A stretch of 64,000 bases of DNA from NCBI GenBank assembly GCA_035934555.1, contig DASYXT010000030.1:67731-131730 (forward strand), in the 5' to 3' direction. The position numbers and the translations under genes were made by a program. The first letter of the stretch is position 1. The number at the start of each line of letters is the position of its first letter. Below the pieces are notes generated by a model that was not told the DNA's origin, searched no databases, and saw only the letters and a list, made by a program, of their open reading frames with translations. Of this stretch, positions 52,828-61,183 are shown piece by piece. This DNA comes from DASYXT01 sp035934555. GTDB taxonomy: Bacteria > Verrucomicrobiota > Verrucomicrobiia > Limisphaerales > UBA8199.

Positions 52828-53268
52828 ATGAGAATCATCTCTTTGGCTATTGGAATGTTGGTGTCGCTGTCGGCCGCAGCACAGAACTACTCGATTGATT
52901 GGTTCAAAGTCGCCGGTGGGAGTGGAGTCAGTACCGGCGGGGTTTATACGGTGAGCGGCACAATGGGTCAGCACGATGCCGGCCCCGCGATGGGTGGCGG
53001 TGGCTACTCGCTCACGGGGGGTTTTTGGGCACTTCTTGCCATCCAGGCAACGGGCGCTCCGACTTTGTCCATTTCACTCACCAGCACCAATACGGCGGTT
53101 GTTTCCTGGCCTGCGCCCTCCGCAGGCTGGCAATTGCAGCAAACTCCCGATCTACGCGGGGGGAGTTGGAGCACACCCAGTGAAAGCGTCCAGGATAACG
53201 GCACGATCCGGTTCATTTTGGTAAATTCGCCGGTCGGGAATCGCTTTTATCGGCTGTCGCATCGGTAG
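52828..53268 (+). CDS. Small secreted protein with SIDWF...GGFW module
   Basis: A 146-residue exported protein with a signal peptide ending near S-A-A-A-Q. The module Y-S-I-D-W-F-K-V-A-G-G-S-G followed by G-T-M-G-Q-H-D-A-G-P and Y-S-L-T-G-G-F-W is, from memory, very common in secreted verrucomicrobial proteins. The C-terminal 70 residues look like a fibronectin-type module and end G-N-R-F-Y-R-L-S. It follows the third S74 paralogue by 7 bp, so it may be cotranscribed with it. Function unknown. Confidence 0.7.
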   Translation: MRIISLAIGMLVSLSAAAQNYSIDWFKVAGGSGVSTGGVYTVSGTMGQHDAGPAMGGGGYSLTGGFWALLAIQATGAPTLSISLTSTNTAVVSWPAPSAGWQLQQTPDLRGGSWSTPSESVQDNGTIRFILVNSPVGNRFYRLSHR

Positions 53269-53514
53269 TGCGGGCCGGGCCTGTGCCTTGGGTATGGCCA
53301 AGGTGTCGCCCGTGTTGCCAGTAAGGTGTTGCCAAAAAGGCCCGTTTTTGTGTGACACCCGCAACAGGCCCCCGCGAGCATTCCTGCTCAGCCGAAGACG
53401 GTGTGTCAACCGGCGTCCGGGCCTGTTCCTCCATAAGGGGAGTGGCAGAGGGTGGCAGAGGCGGTGGCGGTATTTGAGGCTTGATATCCACAAGCCTGTC
53501 TTCAGGCTGTAAGG
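53269..53514. other. Spacer with no recognised gene
   Basis: About 245 bases between two secreted-protein genes, with no convincing open frame or known repeat. The sequence is moderately G-rich with GCC-rich short repeats. Confidence 0.35.
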
Positions 53515-54483
53515 GTGAGTCAATTTCAAACGGCTGCCTTGTCTCCGGTCCGCCACCTCACCCTTAAAGCGGTTCTGCTTATAGCGCTGCTGACGGGTTG
53601 GCTGGGGCCGACGGCTGGGCACGGCGCTTCCTCCCTCAGTCTTGTCTATCGGACTGGTTTTGAGGCCGCCGAAGGTTACAGCTCCGCTTCCGACCTGGTT
53701 GGCCAACAAGGGTGGGTAGGTGTCGGCTCTGGAGGCAACGGCATCGGGGTTGGCCTCATGCCCGGGCCAGGGCAGCAGGCTTACATTGGCTATGCCCCAC
53801 CCCAGGCTGGGGATTCGGCCTTGTTTGTATATCACCCGCTGAATCAAAACATCTCACACGGCCAGTTCCTGGTGACAATGTCAGTGGCCGATTCCAGTAA
53901 TGGTCAGTACGATGACTTTTACTGGAGCGTTTTTAACCAGGCCGGTGACCAACTCTTCACGCTGGACTTCGACAATTACATGTTGGAGCTTTACTACTAT
54001 CTTGACGGCGCGACCAACCGCACGGACTCTGGTCTCGCGTTCACCAATGGCACTGCTTACTCGCTTTTCATGGACCTGGATTTTGCAGGCAATCATTGGA
54101 GCGCGACGTTTAACAACCGGCTGCTGGCCACCAATAAGCCCATAACCACGACCGGTCGGCCTCTGAACCTGGGGGACATTGACGCGGTATGGGCGGTTTA
54201 TAACCCCAGTACGCCGGGGGATAACTATATGGCGTTTGACAACTACCAGGTCACCGGCACGGTTCCGCCGCCGCGCCTTCAGATGGCAGGCATGCTCGGG
54301 TTGGCCCCCATCGTTCGGCTGACGGGTCAATCCAACACGACCTACGCAATTGACGCCTCAACCAACTTGATTAGTTGGCTCAGCTTGAAAACCAACATGA
54401 CCGGCAGCACCTCTTTTGATTACATAGACAGCGGCGGGGTGGGGATGCCCCGGCGCTGGTACCGCGGCCGTTGGGTGCCCTAA
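53515..54483 (+). CDS. Secreted hypothetical protein
   Basis: A 322-residue protein from a GTG start. The signal peptide (A-V-L-L-I-A-L-L-T-G-W-L) is cleaved near G-H-G-A. The mature part has Y-R-T-G-F-E-A-A-E-G-Y, Q-Q-G-W-V-G and a jelly-roll-like core (W-S-V-F-N-Q-A-G-D-Q-L-F-T-L-D-F-D-N-Y), typical of laminin-G/concanavalin-like domains. The end (T-T-Y-A-I-D-A-S-T-N-L-I-S-W-L-S-L-K-T-N) is a fibronectin-type closing module. Ligand unknown. It converges with the next minus-strand gene; GAGCGGC and GCCGCTC at 54513-54531 may form a transcript-ending hairpin. Confidence 0.65.
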   Translation: MSQFQTAALSPVRHLTLKAVLLIALLTGWLGPTAGHGASSLSLVYRTGFEAAEGYSSASDLVGQQGWVGVGSGGNGIGVGLMPGPGQQAYIGYAPPQAGDSALFVYHPLNQNISHGQFLVTMSVADSSNGQYDDFYWSVFNQAGDQLFTLDFDNYMLELYYYLDGATNRTDSGLAFTNGTAYSLFMDLDFAGNHWSATFNNRLLATNKPITTTGRPLNLGDIDAVWAVYNPSTPGDNYMAFDNYQVTGTVPPPRLQMAGMLGLAPIVRLTGQSNTTYAIDASTNLISWLSLKTNMTGSTSFDYIDSGGVGMPRRWYRGRWVP

Positions 54484-54575
54484 TCCACCGTCCCGGTGCT
54501 TCTTTTGGCTGCGAGCGGCGAGAGGCCGCTCCAACCCGCCTGGCGCGGCGGCCTGCGGCCACATTTTCAATGCCC

Positions 54576-55640
54576 CTAAGGCACCAGCAAGACCCTGAAG
54601 AATTCCCGGCCCTGGCTCGGGGTCAAAGGAAGGGTCCAGGTGTTGGTGGTCAAAGTGGCCACGGTTGTCCAATTGGTGAGGCTGATGTCGGAGACAGCCT
54701 GGACTTGGTATCCGGAGCGGTTCGGGGCCGCATTCCAATCGAGTTTAACCGAACCGTTGAGCTGTTGGATGCGCAGGCCGCCGACGGAACGCGGGCTGGC
54801 GGCGAAGACGCGAATGAGTTCATTAACGAGCCCGGTGGTCTGTCCGACATTTAATTGCACCGCCGGCCCGATTCCGCGCACCAGCCACAGGTAATTGGTA
54901 TAGGAAGTGACGGTAATGTACCCAAACGTGTTGTTCGTCGCGATGAACTGCTCGGAGACCCTCAGGGCCGGAACCGCGCCCAGGCCGGGAAGCAACACGG
55001 TGCCGTATGCGTCGGCCGTGTCGTTGGCCGTAAGGGTGCTCAGGGTAGGGGCGATGAATATCGAGCCATTGACCAGGCTGATATTGGTCAGATAAACGCT
55101 CCAGCTCCAGCTATGCCCAAATTGGACGGGATCGGGCAAGAAGTTGGCTCCGGTGTTAAACGGCAGCCAGACATAGACGTTGGAACCGGAATTGGTGCCG
55201 AAGGTAAACGTCCCATAATAAAAGAACCCTTGTTGCGGCGTCAGGCTATCGAAGCGCCAGATTTCGTTAGTGGTCCAGGTGGGATTGAAGCGCTCGGCAA
55301 AGGTGGCCGGGGAGAAGTCAGCCCAGTACGGCGCATAAGCGGCATTGGTCAATCCGGAGGCATTCCTGGCGTCATTGGCGTCGACGACATCCCATTGCAT
55401 GACCATTTGGTTTGTCCCCGAGGGTTGCGAAAAGTCCCAGGTCTGGGGTCCGCCGGTCGTCCCGAGCAGCGCGGCCGCGTCCACGTTTGTGTTGTAATAG
55501 CAGAGGCAGGATTCACCGACCGCGTGCTGCACGTCTCCGGCGGAAAATACAATTTGGGCGCGGGCGGCGACGCAACCCAAGGCCAAACACAACAGGACCA
55601 GGAGACCGGAAGCCAAAGGCCGGGATAGGTTGATCTTCAT
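54576..55640 (-). CDS. Secreted hypothetical protein with closing FnIII-like module
   Basis: A 354-residue protein with a signal peptide (G-L-L-V-L-L-C-L-A-L-G-C, cleaved near A-R-A-Q). The mature sequence is rich in Trp, Tyr, Thr and Asn, with P-Q-T-W-D-F-S-Q-P-S-G-T near the start; two Cys (S-C-L-C) lie near residue 45. The last 60 residues (S-G-Y-Q-V-Q-A-V-S-D-I-S-L-T-N-W-T-T-V-A-T) end in E-F-F-R-V-L-L-V, the closing module found in neighbouring secreted proteins. No enzyme family was recognised. Confidence 0.65.
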   Translation of the reverse strand: MKINLSRPLASGLLVLLCLALGCVAARAQIVFSAGDVQHAVGESCLCYYNTNVDAAALLGTTGGPQTWDFSQPSGTNQMVMQWDVVDANDARNASGLTNAAYAPYWADFSPATFAERFNPTWTTNEIWRFDSLTPQQGFFYYGTFTFGTNSGSNVYVWLPFNTGANFLPDPVQFGHSWSWSVYLTNISLVNGSIFIAPTLSTLTANDTADAYGTVLLPGLGAVPALRVSEQFIATNNTFGYITVTSYTNYLWLVRGIGPAVQLNVGQTTGLVNELIRVFAASPRSVGGLRIQQLNGSVKLDWNAAPNRSGYQVQAVSDISLTNWTTVATLTTNTWTLPLTPSQGREFFRVLLVP

Positions 55641-56147
55641 AGCAAGAGATGGGTCAAAAGAAAGCTATCATGAGATCAGATTAATTCAATCGAACTGGAA
55701 GGCAGAAGCGTTTAATCAGATTGTCATACCCGAATTCCGAAGGCCCCCGGTTCATAGTACAATCTCACTAACTGAGCCCTCCCCATGAACCTGGAAAAGT
55801 AGGGGACCCCTCACCCCGGCCCTCTCCCCTTCGGAAGGGGAGAGGGAGATGCATTCGCTGCATGGTGGTGGTATTCAAGATGCGCCCGTTCATCGGGAGC
55901 TTGGGGGTACGGACTGCCGCGAAGAGTTGTCCCGATTGGCAGCCACCCAACCATGAACCTGGAAAAGTAAGGGACCCCTCACCCCGGCCCTCCCCCCTTC
56001 GGAAGGGGAGAGGGAGATGCATTCGGTGCATGGTGGTGGTATTTCAAGATGCGGCCCGATCACTTGGTGCCAGACCTTACACCTGCCAAAGCCCGAAGTC
56101 CAAAGTGTCAGGCGGGGGGTAGCGGCGGGGCCGTGGGCTACCGTGAG
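55641..56147. other. Intergenic region with two long direct repeats
   Basis: Five hundred bases without a gene, mostly taken up by a duplicated block described separately. Between and around the copies there is no coding character. Confidence 0.5.
55783..56059. repeat. Direct repeats of about 105 bp with internal hairpin
   Basis: Copy 1 runs about 55783-55886 and copy 2 about 55951-56059; both start CCATGAACCTGGAAAAGTA and include GGGACCCCTCACCCCGGCCC, and a palindrome GGGGAGAGGG opposite CCCTCTCCCC around a TTCGGAA turn (in copy 2 one C differs). They end with GGTGGTGGTATT. The hairpin would be strong. A repeat of this style is common in several bacterial phyla; its family was not named. 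Confidence 0.65.
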
Positions 56148-57167
56148 CTACCGTGGGTTACCGTGGGTTTCCGTTTGGTTACCGGAAGTGACTGGCTGAG
56201 CGGCCGCGGAAGGAGAATCTGGCAGTTGTTTGGTTTTTGGTGAGTTTTTGAGTTGGATCCCGAGCAGATCGGCAAAAGTGGGGCCCGGAGGGAAATAAGG
56301 CATGGCCTCGCGAGGCGGGAGGTGGTTGCGATGGGGTATATTGTCCTCGGCCGCGGAACGACCAAGTTTTTCAGCCGAGGCAATTTCGCGAATGAGTTCG
56401 ACTTGCCTTGCGTCTTCAGAACGCGCATTGGGCACAGTGTTGCGAATGGTCGCGCGGCGGACATTCTCGTAACGATCATTTTGGAGTTCTTTGAGCCGGG
56501 CGGAACATTTGTCGAGGGAATCGACGATCCTGGCATATTTGTTGGGGTCGGCGAGGAGCGCGGCGGCGGTTTGGGGGTTCATGAGGAGGGAAGTGAGCTG
56601 GGTAGCGGCCACCTGGAGGCCGACTTCCGGGAGTTGCTGGGCGTCATGTTTGCGGAGGTAATCGGTGAGGTGGTCCTGGAGATGAGCGAGGCGGCGCTGG
56701 TTTTCCTGTTCGGCGCACCATTCCTTGTAACCGCCGCGGGTGCGCCAGTTGGAGATATTGCGTTCGGTGACGGTGATGCCGCGCTCTTCCAGAGCCCAGA
56801 CGATTTGGGAATAGCTGGTATTATTGTGGAGGAGCTGGTTGACCAGGTCGCGTTCGGGTTTGGGCAGGCGCGCGATTTTCCCGTTGCGGGTGCGTTGGCC
56901 GAGCCGGGCGGTGGCCGTGGGCGGAAGGGAGAGTACGCACTCGTAAGGATTGTCCGCGGACGGCAGGTTTGTGGCCGGCTCAACGGTCCGGCGTTGGATG
57001 AGGGCGCGTTCCTCTTTGACACGGTAGGAGCCGTTGTTGAGGAAGTTCCCGAGCGGCGAGGTGGAGCCGGCGGGCTGGGAGACAGTTTGGACGTCGAGGA
57101 CCGCGGGGGAAGTTGAGTTTTGATTTTCGATTTTCGATTTTTGATTTGGGACGTGGGACTCAGACAT
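56148..57167 (-). CDS. Hypothetical protein with phage Mu gp27 (DUF3486)-like region
   Basis: A 339-residue protein starting M-S-E-S-H-V. Around residues 100-160 a helix-turn-helix-like block reads L-P-K-P-E-R-D-L-V-N-Q-L-L and W-A-L-E-E-R-G-I-T-V-T-E-R-N-I-S-N-W, followed by L-L-A-D-P-N-K-Y-A-R-I-V-D-S-L-D-K. Together this recalls the Mu gp27/DUF3486 arrangement (W-L-x-x-x-G-x-x-I-S-R-S-A-V, then a helical tail). The C-terminus is Pro-rich. Similarity is weak and no prophage structural genes are nearby. It diverges from a sigma-like gene over a 159-bp spacer. An upstream TTG/ATG extension is unlikely. Confidence 0.45.
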   Translation of the reverse strand: MSESHVPNQKSKIENQNSTSPAVLDVQTVSQPAGSTSPLGNFLNNGSYRVKEERALIQRRTVEPATNLPSADNPYECVLSLPPTATARLGQRTRNGKIARLPKPERDLVNQLLHNNTSYSQIVWALEERGITVTERNISNWRTRGGYKEWCAEQENQRRLAHLQDHLTDYLRKHDAQQLPEVGLQVAATQLTSLLMNPQTAAALLADPNKYARIVDSLDKCSARLKELQNDRYENVRRATIRNTVPNARSEDARQVELIREIASAEKLGRSAAEDNIPHRNHLPPREAMPYFPPGPTFADLLGIQLKNSPKTKQLPDSPSAAAQPVTSGNQTETHGNPR

Positions 57168-57326
57168 AGGATTTTTGCGGTTATGGCGCGTGGAGGCACG
57201 CGGCCGGTTATCAGGGGTTCTATATAGGTAAGGAACGTCAGGAGCGGAATTTGCCATTTGGGGCTGGCGCCGGTGAGAAAAGGGCATTTTGGGAGTAATT
57301 ACCACTTGACATTCACTGGAAATGGC

Positions 57327-58073
57327 ATGGAACAAGCGGTGGGAAGCATTGTTATGGCTGAAAAAGCATCGTTTTTGGCGAAGCTGGAGCAGATCGGTAA
57401 GGAATATGAAGAGAAGCTGAGGCCGGAGGAGTGGGTGCAAAGCCGGTTGCGCTGGGAGGATTGGGGGACGTTGTTGCCGGAGCTGGTCCAGTATGCGAGG
57501 CGGGAAATCCGACGGCGGCGATGGCGCGGCGAGAGGTCGGGGGTGCTACCGGAGGGTTATGACGCAAACAGCGTGGCGGCAGAGGTGATTACGTCGGCGC
57601 TGCGGGGCGAAGCGCGGTTGGAGATGGGCTGGACGAGGGAAAGGCTGATGGGCGAGCTGAAGCGGAAGGTGAGGAACGAAGTGAGGCGGCTGCACAAACG
57701 GCAAGAAGCGGGGCGCACGCGGAGCGAGTGGGAAATCCTGGCGCCGGATGGAAATGGGCAACAGCGGAGTGTGTTTGAGCTTATAAAGGGAGAAGGAGTT
57801 GCGGGTGGGATCGATGAGGCGCGATTGCGAAAGCTCGACCGGGAGAGGAAGTCGGCCGAGTTGGTGATCGCGGAAAAGCTGAGTGGGGGAGAGGAGTTGA
57901 AATTGTTTAATTGCTTGCGCGAGGGGGTGGTGAAGCGGCGGGAGATTGCGGCGAGGCTGGGGATCGGTGTGAACGAGGTAACGAACTGCCGGAAGCGACT
58001 GAACCGGAGGCTGGAGGAATTGGGAAAGGCAGGATGCCGGCGATGGGTGATCGAGGAATGGAAGGCGAGGTGA
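57327..58073 (+). CDS. Sigma-70-like or HTH regulatory protein
   Basis: A 248-residue basic protein. Around residues 40-85 a helical segment (L-P-E-L-V-Q-Y-A-R-R-E-I-R-R-R-R-W, then V-A-A-E-V-I-T-S-A-L) has the rhythm of sigma region 2, and near the C-terminus a helix-turn-helix (R-E-I-A-A-R-L-G-I-G-V-N-E-V-T-N-C-R-K-R-L-N-R-R) resembles sigma region 4. The intervening part is charged. Sigma factor or sigma-like regulator is therefore a guess. Starts at 57354 or earlier in-frame codons are possible. Its head-to-head neighbour is the Mu gp27-like gene. Confidence 0.5.
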   Translation: MEQAVGSIVMAEKASFLAKLEQIGKEYEEKLRPEEWVQSRLRWEDWGTLLPELVQYARREIRRRRWRGERSGVLPEGYDANSVAAEVITSALRGEARLEMGWTRERLMGELKRKVRNEVRRLHKRQEAGRTRSEWEILAPDGNGQQRSVFELIKGEGVAGGIDEARLRKLDRERKSAELVIAEKLSGGEELKLFNCLREGVVKRREIAARLGIGVNEVTNCRKRLNRRLEELGKAGCRRWVIEEWKAR

Positions 58074-58080
58074 CAGACCA

Positions 58081-58125
58081 CTCATCGAGCATTGAGGATT
58101 GAGCATTTTTCATTTGTCATTTGGG
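58081..58125 (+). repeat. Left copy of an AT-rich inverted repeat
   Basis: A block reading CTCATCGAGCATTGAGGATT and ending with TTTTTCATTTGTCATTTGGG. An inverted copy with few changes lies at 58926-58970, so 58081-58970 is enclosed by inverted repeats of about 45 bp. Similar CATTTGGCATTTT-type text occurs near 1000-1030 and 57113-57150. Confidence 0.5.
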
Positions 58126-58146
58126 ACGGGGTGCCGGGTCGAAATC

Positions 58147-58371
58147 CGACCTTCCCGGCTGCGGCTGGCTCACTATCTGGAACCGAACTGGGAGGACTGG
58201 CGCAACGCCGCGGCCCTTGGACGCGAACTCGCCGCCAAGGGACACGATGTCCGCCTGACGGACCTGGTGGTTGCAGCATTGGCACAACGGGTTGGCGCTT
58301 CTGTTTATACGAACGATCCTCATTTCGATCTGATCCGCCCGCTCCAGCGCTATCAGCCTCCCGGCTCGTAA
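58147..58371 (+). pseudogene. C-terminal relic of a VapC-type PIN toxin
   Basis: An open frame of about 75 codons encodes H-D-V-R-L-T-D-L-V-V-A-A-L-A-Q followed by G-A-S-V-Y-T-N-D-P-H-F-D-L-I, the second half of a PIN domain with the metal-binding Asp of D-L-V-V-A and N-D-P-H-F. The N-terminal half, with the first active-site Asp, is missing, and the start of the frame lies in the AT-rich repeat. It should have been part of a toxin-antitoxin pair. Confidence 0.6.
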
Positions 58372-58539
58372 CCGATCTGGATGGCGCTGCGGCCAAGCGC
58401 GCGTCGAGGCGATGTTGCCGATAACCAGGATCAACATCGCGGCCGCCGAAGCGGCACGACGGGGCTAAGAATGCATTCGGAGTGCGGACCCTTGTTCTTT
58501 CCAGCAGCCCTGCGCCAGTACGCGGCGATACGCCTTGAG

Positions 58540-58746
58540 TCAGGCCGTACCGACATGTTCCAAGCGCGTCACGTAATCATCCACGTGCGCTTGAAGTTTC
58601 CGGATTTCGTCCAGGGGACCCTCAGCCAGGATAGCGAAATTGCGGGGATTCTTGGGAAAAAGCTCCGCCCGCAAAGACTGGACGGCGCGGCAGAGGCTCT
58701 CAATTTGCTCGAGGGCTTGCTGCAGTTGCGCTTCGTTCTGAATCAT
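58540..58746 (-). CDS. Small hypothetical helical protein
   Basis: A 68-residue protein starting M-I-Q-N-E-A-Q-L-Q-Q-A-L-E-Q-I, a long amphipathic helix with later A-E-G-P-L-D-E-I-R-K-L-Q-A-H-V-D-D-Y. The M-I-x-N-E-x-Q opening is familiar from small proteins next to toxins, so it might be an orphan antitoxin, but no toxin is adjacent apart from the PIN relic on the other strand. Confidence 0.45.
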   Translation of the reverse strand: MIQNEAQLQQALEQIESLCRAVQSLRAELFPKNPRNFAILAEGPLDEIRKLQAHVDDYVTRLEHVGTA

Positions 58747-58925
58747 AGCGTCAGCCTTAATATGCCTTTCGAACGTCCTGGTTCAAACCGAATCTGTTGA
58801 AAAAGGCGCAAGTATCGGGAGTGTTGTTCCGAGTCGGTGGAAGCCACGGCCTGAATCCTCGTCCTGACTTCCTGCCTGGGCCGGGGACATGACAATCTAA
58901 CGAACCGACCCCTTTCCGGTCTGCC

Positions 58926-58970
58926 CCCAATGCCAAATGAAAAATCCTCAATGTTCGATGCTCAATGAGA
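58926..58970 (-). repeat. Right copy of an AT-rich inverted repeat
   Basis: The inverted counterpart of 58081-58125. The last codons of the HNH gene (S-I-E-H and stop) fall inside it. Confidence 0.5.
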
Positions 58971-59892
58971 ATCTCTCCTCCCGCCACCGCAGACTCTCCA
59001 CTGCCGGCAAGAACTTCACTTCCGACGGCTCGAGCACCGGCCGCCCCGCCAACGCCACGAGGTCACGCCGGCTGTCCTTCCGCTCATCCACCCGCCCGCT
59101 CACCCGCCACACCCCGGCCTTGTGCTCCCGGTCCGGGCAAGGCGCAATCAAATTCCGGTCCATCGCCCGATGATGATTCGGGCACAACGCCAGCCCGTTA
59201 TTCGGTTTGTCGTCGCGGCTGACCTCGAACGGTATCAGGTGCGCCGCGTCCACCAGCGAAAACCCGTCCCCGAGCCGCACGCGCAGACCGCACGCCGCGC
59301 ACATGTAATCGTAAACCTCGAGCACCACCTGCCGGAACGCCGCGCTGCGGGCCTGCTCGAACGACTCGTTCAACTGCAGCGCCTCGGCCTCGTCCGGCGC
59401 AGCCGCCGCGCGTCCGAACAACACCTCCAGATCCCCCCGTTTTCCAGGGAAATACCGGTCCACCAGCGCCTCCCGGACCCGGCGCCGCGACCCGGGCCCT
59501 CGCAGCAGGTCCCAAAGCCCGGGATCAAAACGCCCCGGCGTGGCCCGCAGCACCTTCATGCTCGGCGGACTCGTCGCGTTGCCCGCCTCATATAATCTCC
59601 CGCCCGAGGGCTTCTCCAGCGCCCAAAACCCGTCCCCGGACAAAAAGTAATACGGATTCTCAATCGTCGGCTTATCATCCCGCTGCCGCACCACCTCAAA
59701 GTACCGGCGGAACGTCTTTACCAGATCCTCATTCAACGGGACCTCGTTCCGGGTGATCTGCCCCTTATCGACCAAATCCAATATGGCCAGCAACAGCGCC
59801 GGCTTATGCGGCCGCTCATGCGACTCCCGCTTGTCGCGGTGCAGATTATACAGCCGCTCAAGCCATTGCTGCCATGTGCGTTCGGATGGCAT
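58948..59892 (-). CDS. HNH endonuclease with N-terminal sulfur-binding-like domain
   Basis: A 314-residue putative restriction endonuclease. Residues 1-110 contain E-R-P-H-K-P-A-L-L-L-A-I-L-D-L, the H-K-P-L-L-L pattern of the domain that in ScoMcrA-like enzymes binds phosphorothioated DNA. The C-terminal nuclease has C-A-A-C-G-L, D-A-A-H-L-I-P-F and N-G-L-A-L-C-P-N-H-H-R-A-M-D, an HNH_2-type site. Type IV-like restriction of modified DNA is inferred. Its 5' 390 bp is duplicated at 62510-62892, flanking the nucleotidyltransferase operon. An upstream start 60 bp earlier is unlikely. Confidence 0.8.
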   Translation of the reverse strand: MPSERTWQQWLERLYNLHRDKRESHERPHKPALLLAILDLVDKGQITRNEVPLNEDLVKTFRRYFEVVRQRDDKPTIENPYYFLSGDGFWALEKPSGGRLYEAGNATSPPSMKVLRATPGRFDPGLWDLLRGPGSRRRVREALVDRYFPGKRGDLEVLFGRAAAAPDEAEALQLNESFEQARSAAFRQVVLEVYDYMCAACGLRVRLGDGFSLVDAAHLIPFEVSRDDKPNNGLALCPNHHRAMDRNLIAPCPDREHKAGVWRVSGRVDERKDSRRDLVALAGRPVLEPSEVKFLPAVESLRWREERFSLSIEH

Positions 59893-59935
59893 TTTGCCGC
59901 GTACCAGTTTCGGGGTTGTATACCGCTGCCGGGCG
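59541..59935. repeat. Long direct repeat, copy 1
   Basis: The 5' part of the HNH gene plus about 45 bp upstream. It matches 62510-62892 in the same orientation with few differences. Recombination between copies would remove the 2.6 kb between them and restore a complete HNH gene. Confidence 0.7.
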
Positions 59936-60067
59936 CACGAAGCGAGAAGCATCGAGGCGATAATATACCCGCCATTTCATTTCGGCCAGTTTACAGAGAA
60001 ATTCCTCCGCCAGAATGAAATGGCTGGCCTCATACCGGTGCTTACGATATTCAAACGTTGTCATTGC

Positions 60068-61183
60068 ATGGCACTCTCTGATCCATTTCCAACCTTGGGC
60101 AGGCTCGCAAAGGAGTGCGGGCAAAACTGGCGCGGCTTTTCGCTGGCGGCGAAGGAAACAGCGAAATTCAAACGAAGGATCCGAAATGCTCTGCGCTCTG
60201 CCGGGCCCGGGTCACGATTCCTGGACGCCGACTCTTGCCTCGTGATATTTGGTTCTTTCGCTCGACACGAAATGGTGAGCTCGAGCGACCTTGACTGGGC
60301 CGTGTTGGTGGACGGGGTCGTGAACGCCAATCATTCTGAGCAGACCCGAGCCGTTGCCCGCGCCCTGCAAACGGCTAAAATAATCGAACCGGGCACTAGC
60401 GGAGTTTTCGGGGGTATGGTCTTTTCGCACGACCTGGTCCACTTTATCGGCGGCACGCAGGATTCGAATGAAAATCTCACCCGCCGAATTCTCATGCTGC
60501 TCGAATCGAGCTTCATCGAAATCAGGGACTCTGATAACTCCGAACGTGTTTGGGAAAATGTGGTCAAAAACATTTTGAAACGCTATTTCGAAGAGGATGT
60601 CCATTTCCGCCCCGGCCGCCACCGCGTCCCACGTTTCCTTCTAAATGACATCACGCGTTATTGGCGCACCATATGCGTTGATTATGCCGCCAAGCACCGC
60701 GAACAAGACGGCAAAAAGTGGGCTCTTCGCAACGCCAAGATTCGCCTTAGCCGAAAGCTACTTTTTGCTGCCGGAGTTGCCTTCTGCTTCAATTGCCAAT
60801 TATCGCCCCCTCCAGCAAATGGAAGCGCCGGTATTCCCTCAGTGCAGACCTTTATAAAGTCGGCGCTCGAGTTTGCCAGAACACCTCCTCTCGAATATTT
60901 GGCTCAGTTTATCTCCGCTCATGTAACTGGGCGCTCAAAAAGGAAGCGTGTTATACGAAACATTTTTGGGTCTTACAACCGATGGCTCCTCCTGATGAGA
61001 AATCCGCGCGTCCGCAGAGCGCTGACCGAGTTAACCCATTCGGATGCCAGCAACAGGGTCGAATTTAAGCAGGTACGAAACCTCGGCTCACAGTTCGCCG
61101 CTGGCCTTCGTGAACTCTTTTTCAACCGCTGTATGGATGCGGATAAAATCGCCAATCTAAGTCTCGATTATGTCGGATTCTAA
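60068..61183 (+). CDS. MNT-type nucleotidyltransferase
   Basis: A 371-residue protein. The active-site pattern is I-F-G-S-F-A-R-H-E-M with S-S-S-D-L-D-W about ten residues later, the G-S-x10-D-x-D of the polymerase-beta/MNT superfamily (near residues 60-80). The helical second half (R-R-I-L-M-L-L-E-S-S, Y-W-R-T-I-C-V-D-Y) recalls the substrate-binding regions of DUF294-like nucleotidyltransferases. An ATG at 60020 is an alternative start. It overlaps the TIM-barrel gene by 14 bp. The sequence appears less GC-rich than its neighbours. Substrate unknown; toxin-like AMPylation or nucleotide messenger synthesis are both open. Confidence 0.75.
   Translation: MALSDPFPTLGRLAKECGQNWRGFSLAAKETAKFKRRIRNALRSAGPGSRFLDADSCLVIFGSFARHEMVSSSDLDWAVLVDGVVNANHSEQTRAVARALQTAKIIEPGTSGVFGGMVFSHDLVHFIGGTQDSNENLTRRILMLLESSFIEIRDSDNSERVWENVVKNILKRYFEEDVHFRPGRHRVPRFLLNDITRYWRTICVDYAAKHREQDGKKWALRNAKIRLSRKLLFAAGVAFCFNCQLSPPPANGSAGIPSVQTFIKSALEFARTPPLEYLAQFISAHVTGRSKRKRVIRNIFGSYNRWLLLMRNPRVRRALTELTHSDASNRVEFKQVRNLGSQFAAGLRELFFNRCMDADKIANLSLDYVGF

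Noticed and set aside
56148..58073. Prophage
   Set aside because: One protein is weakly Mu gp27-like, but there are no capsid, tail, terminase or integrase genes around it.
58757..58987. 76-codon minus-strand frame after the small helical gene
   Set aside because: No similarity or ribosome-binding site; part of it is in the AT-rich inverted repeat.
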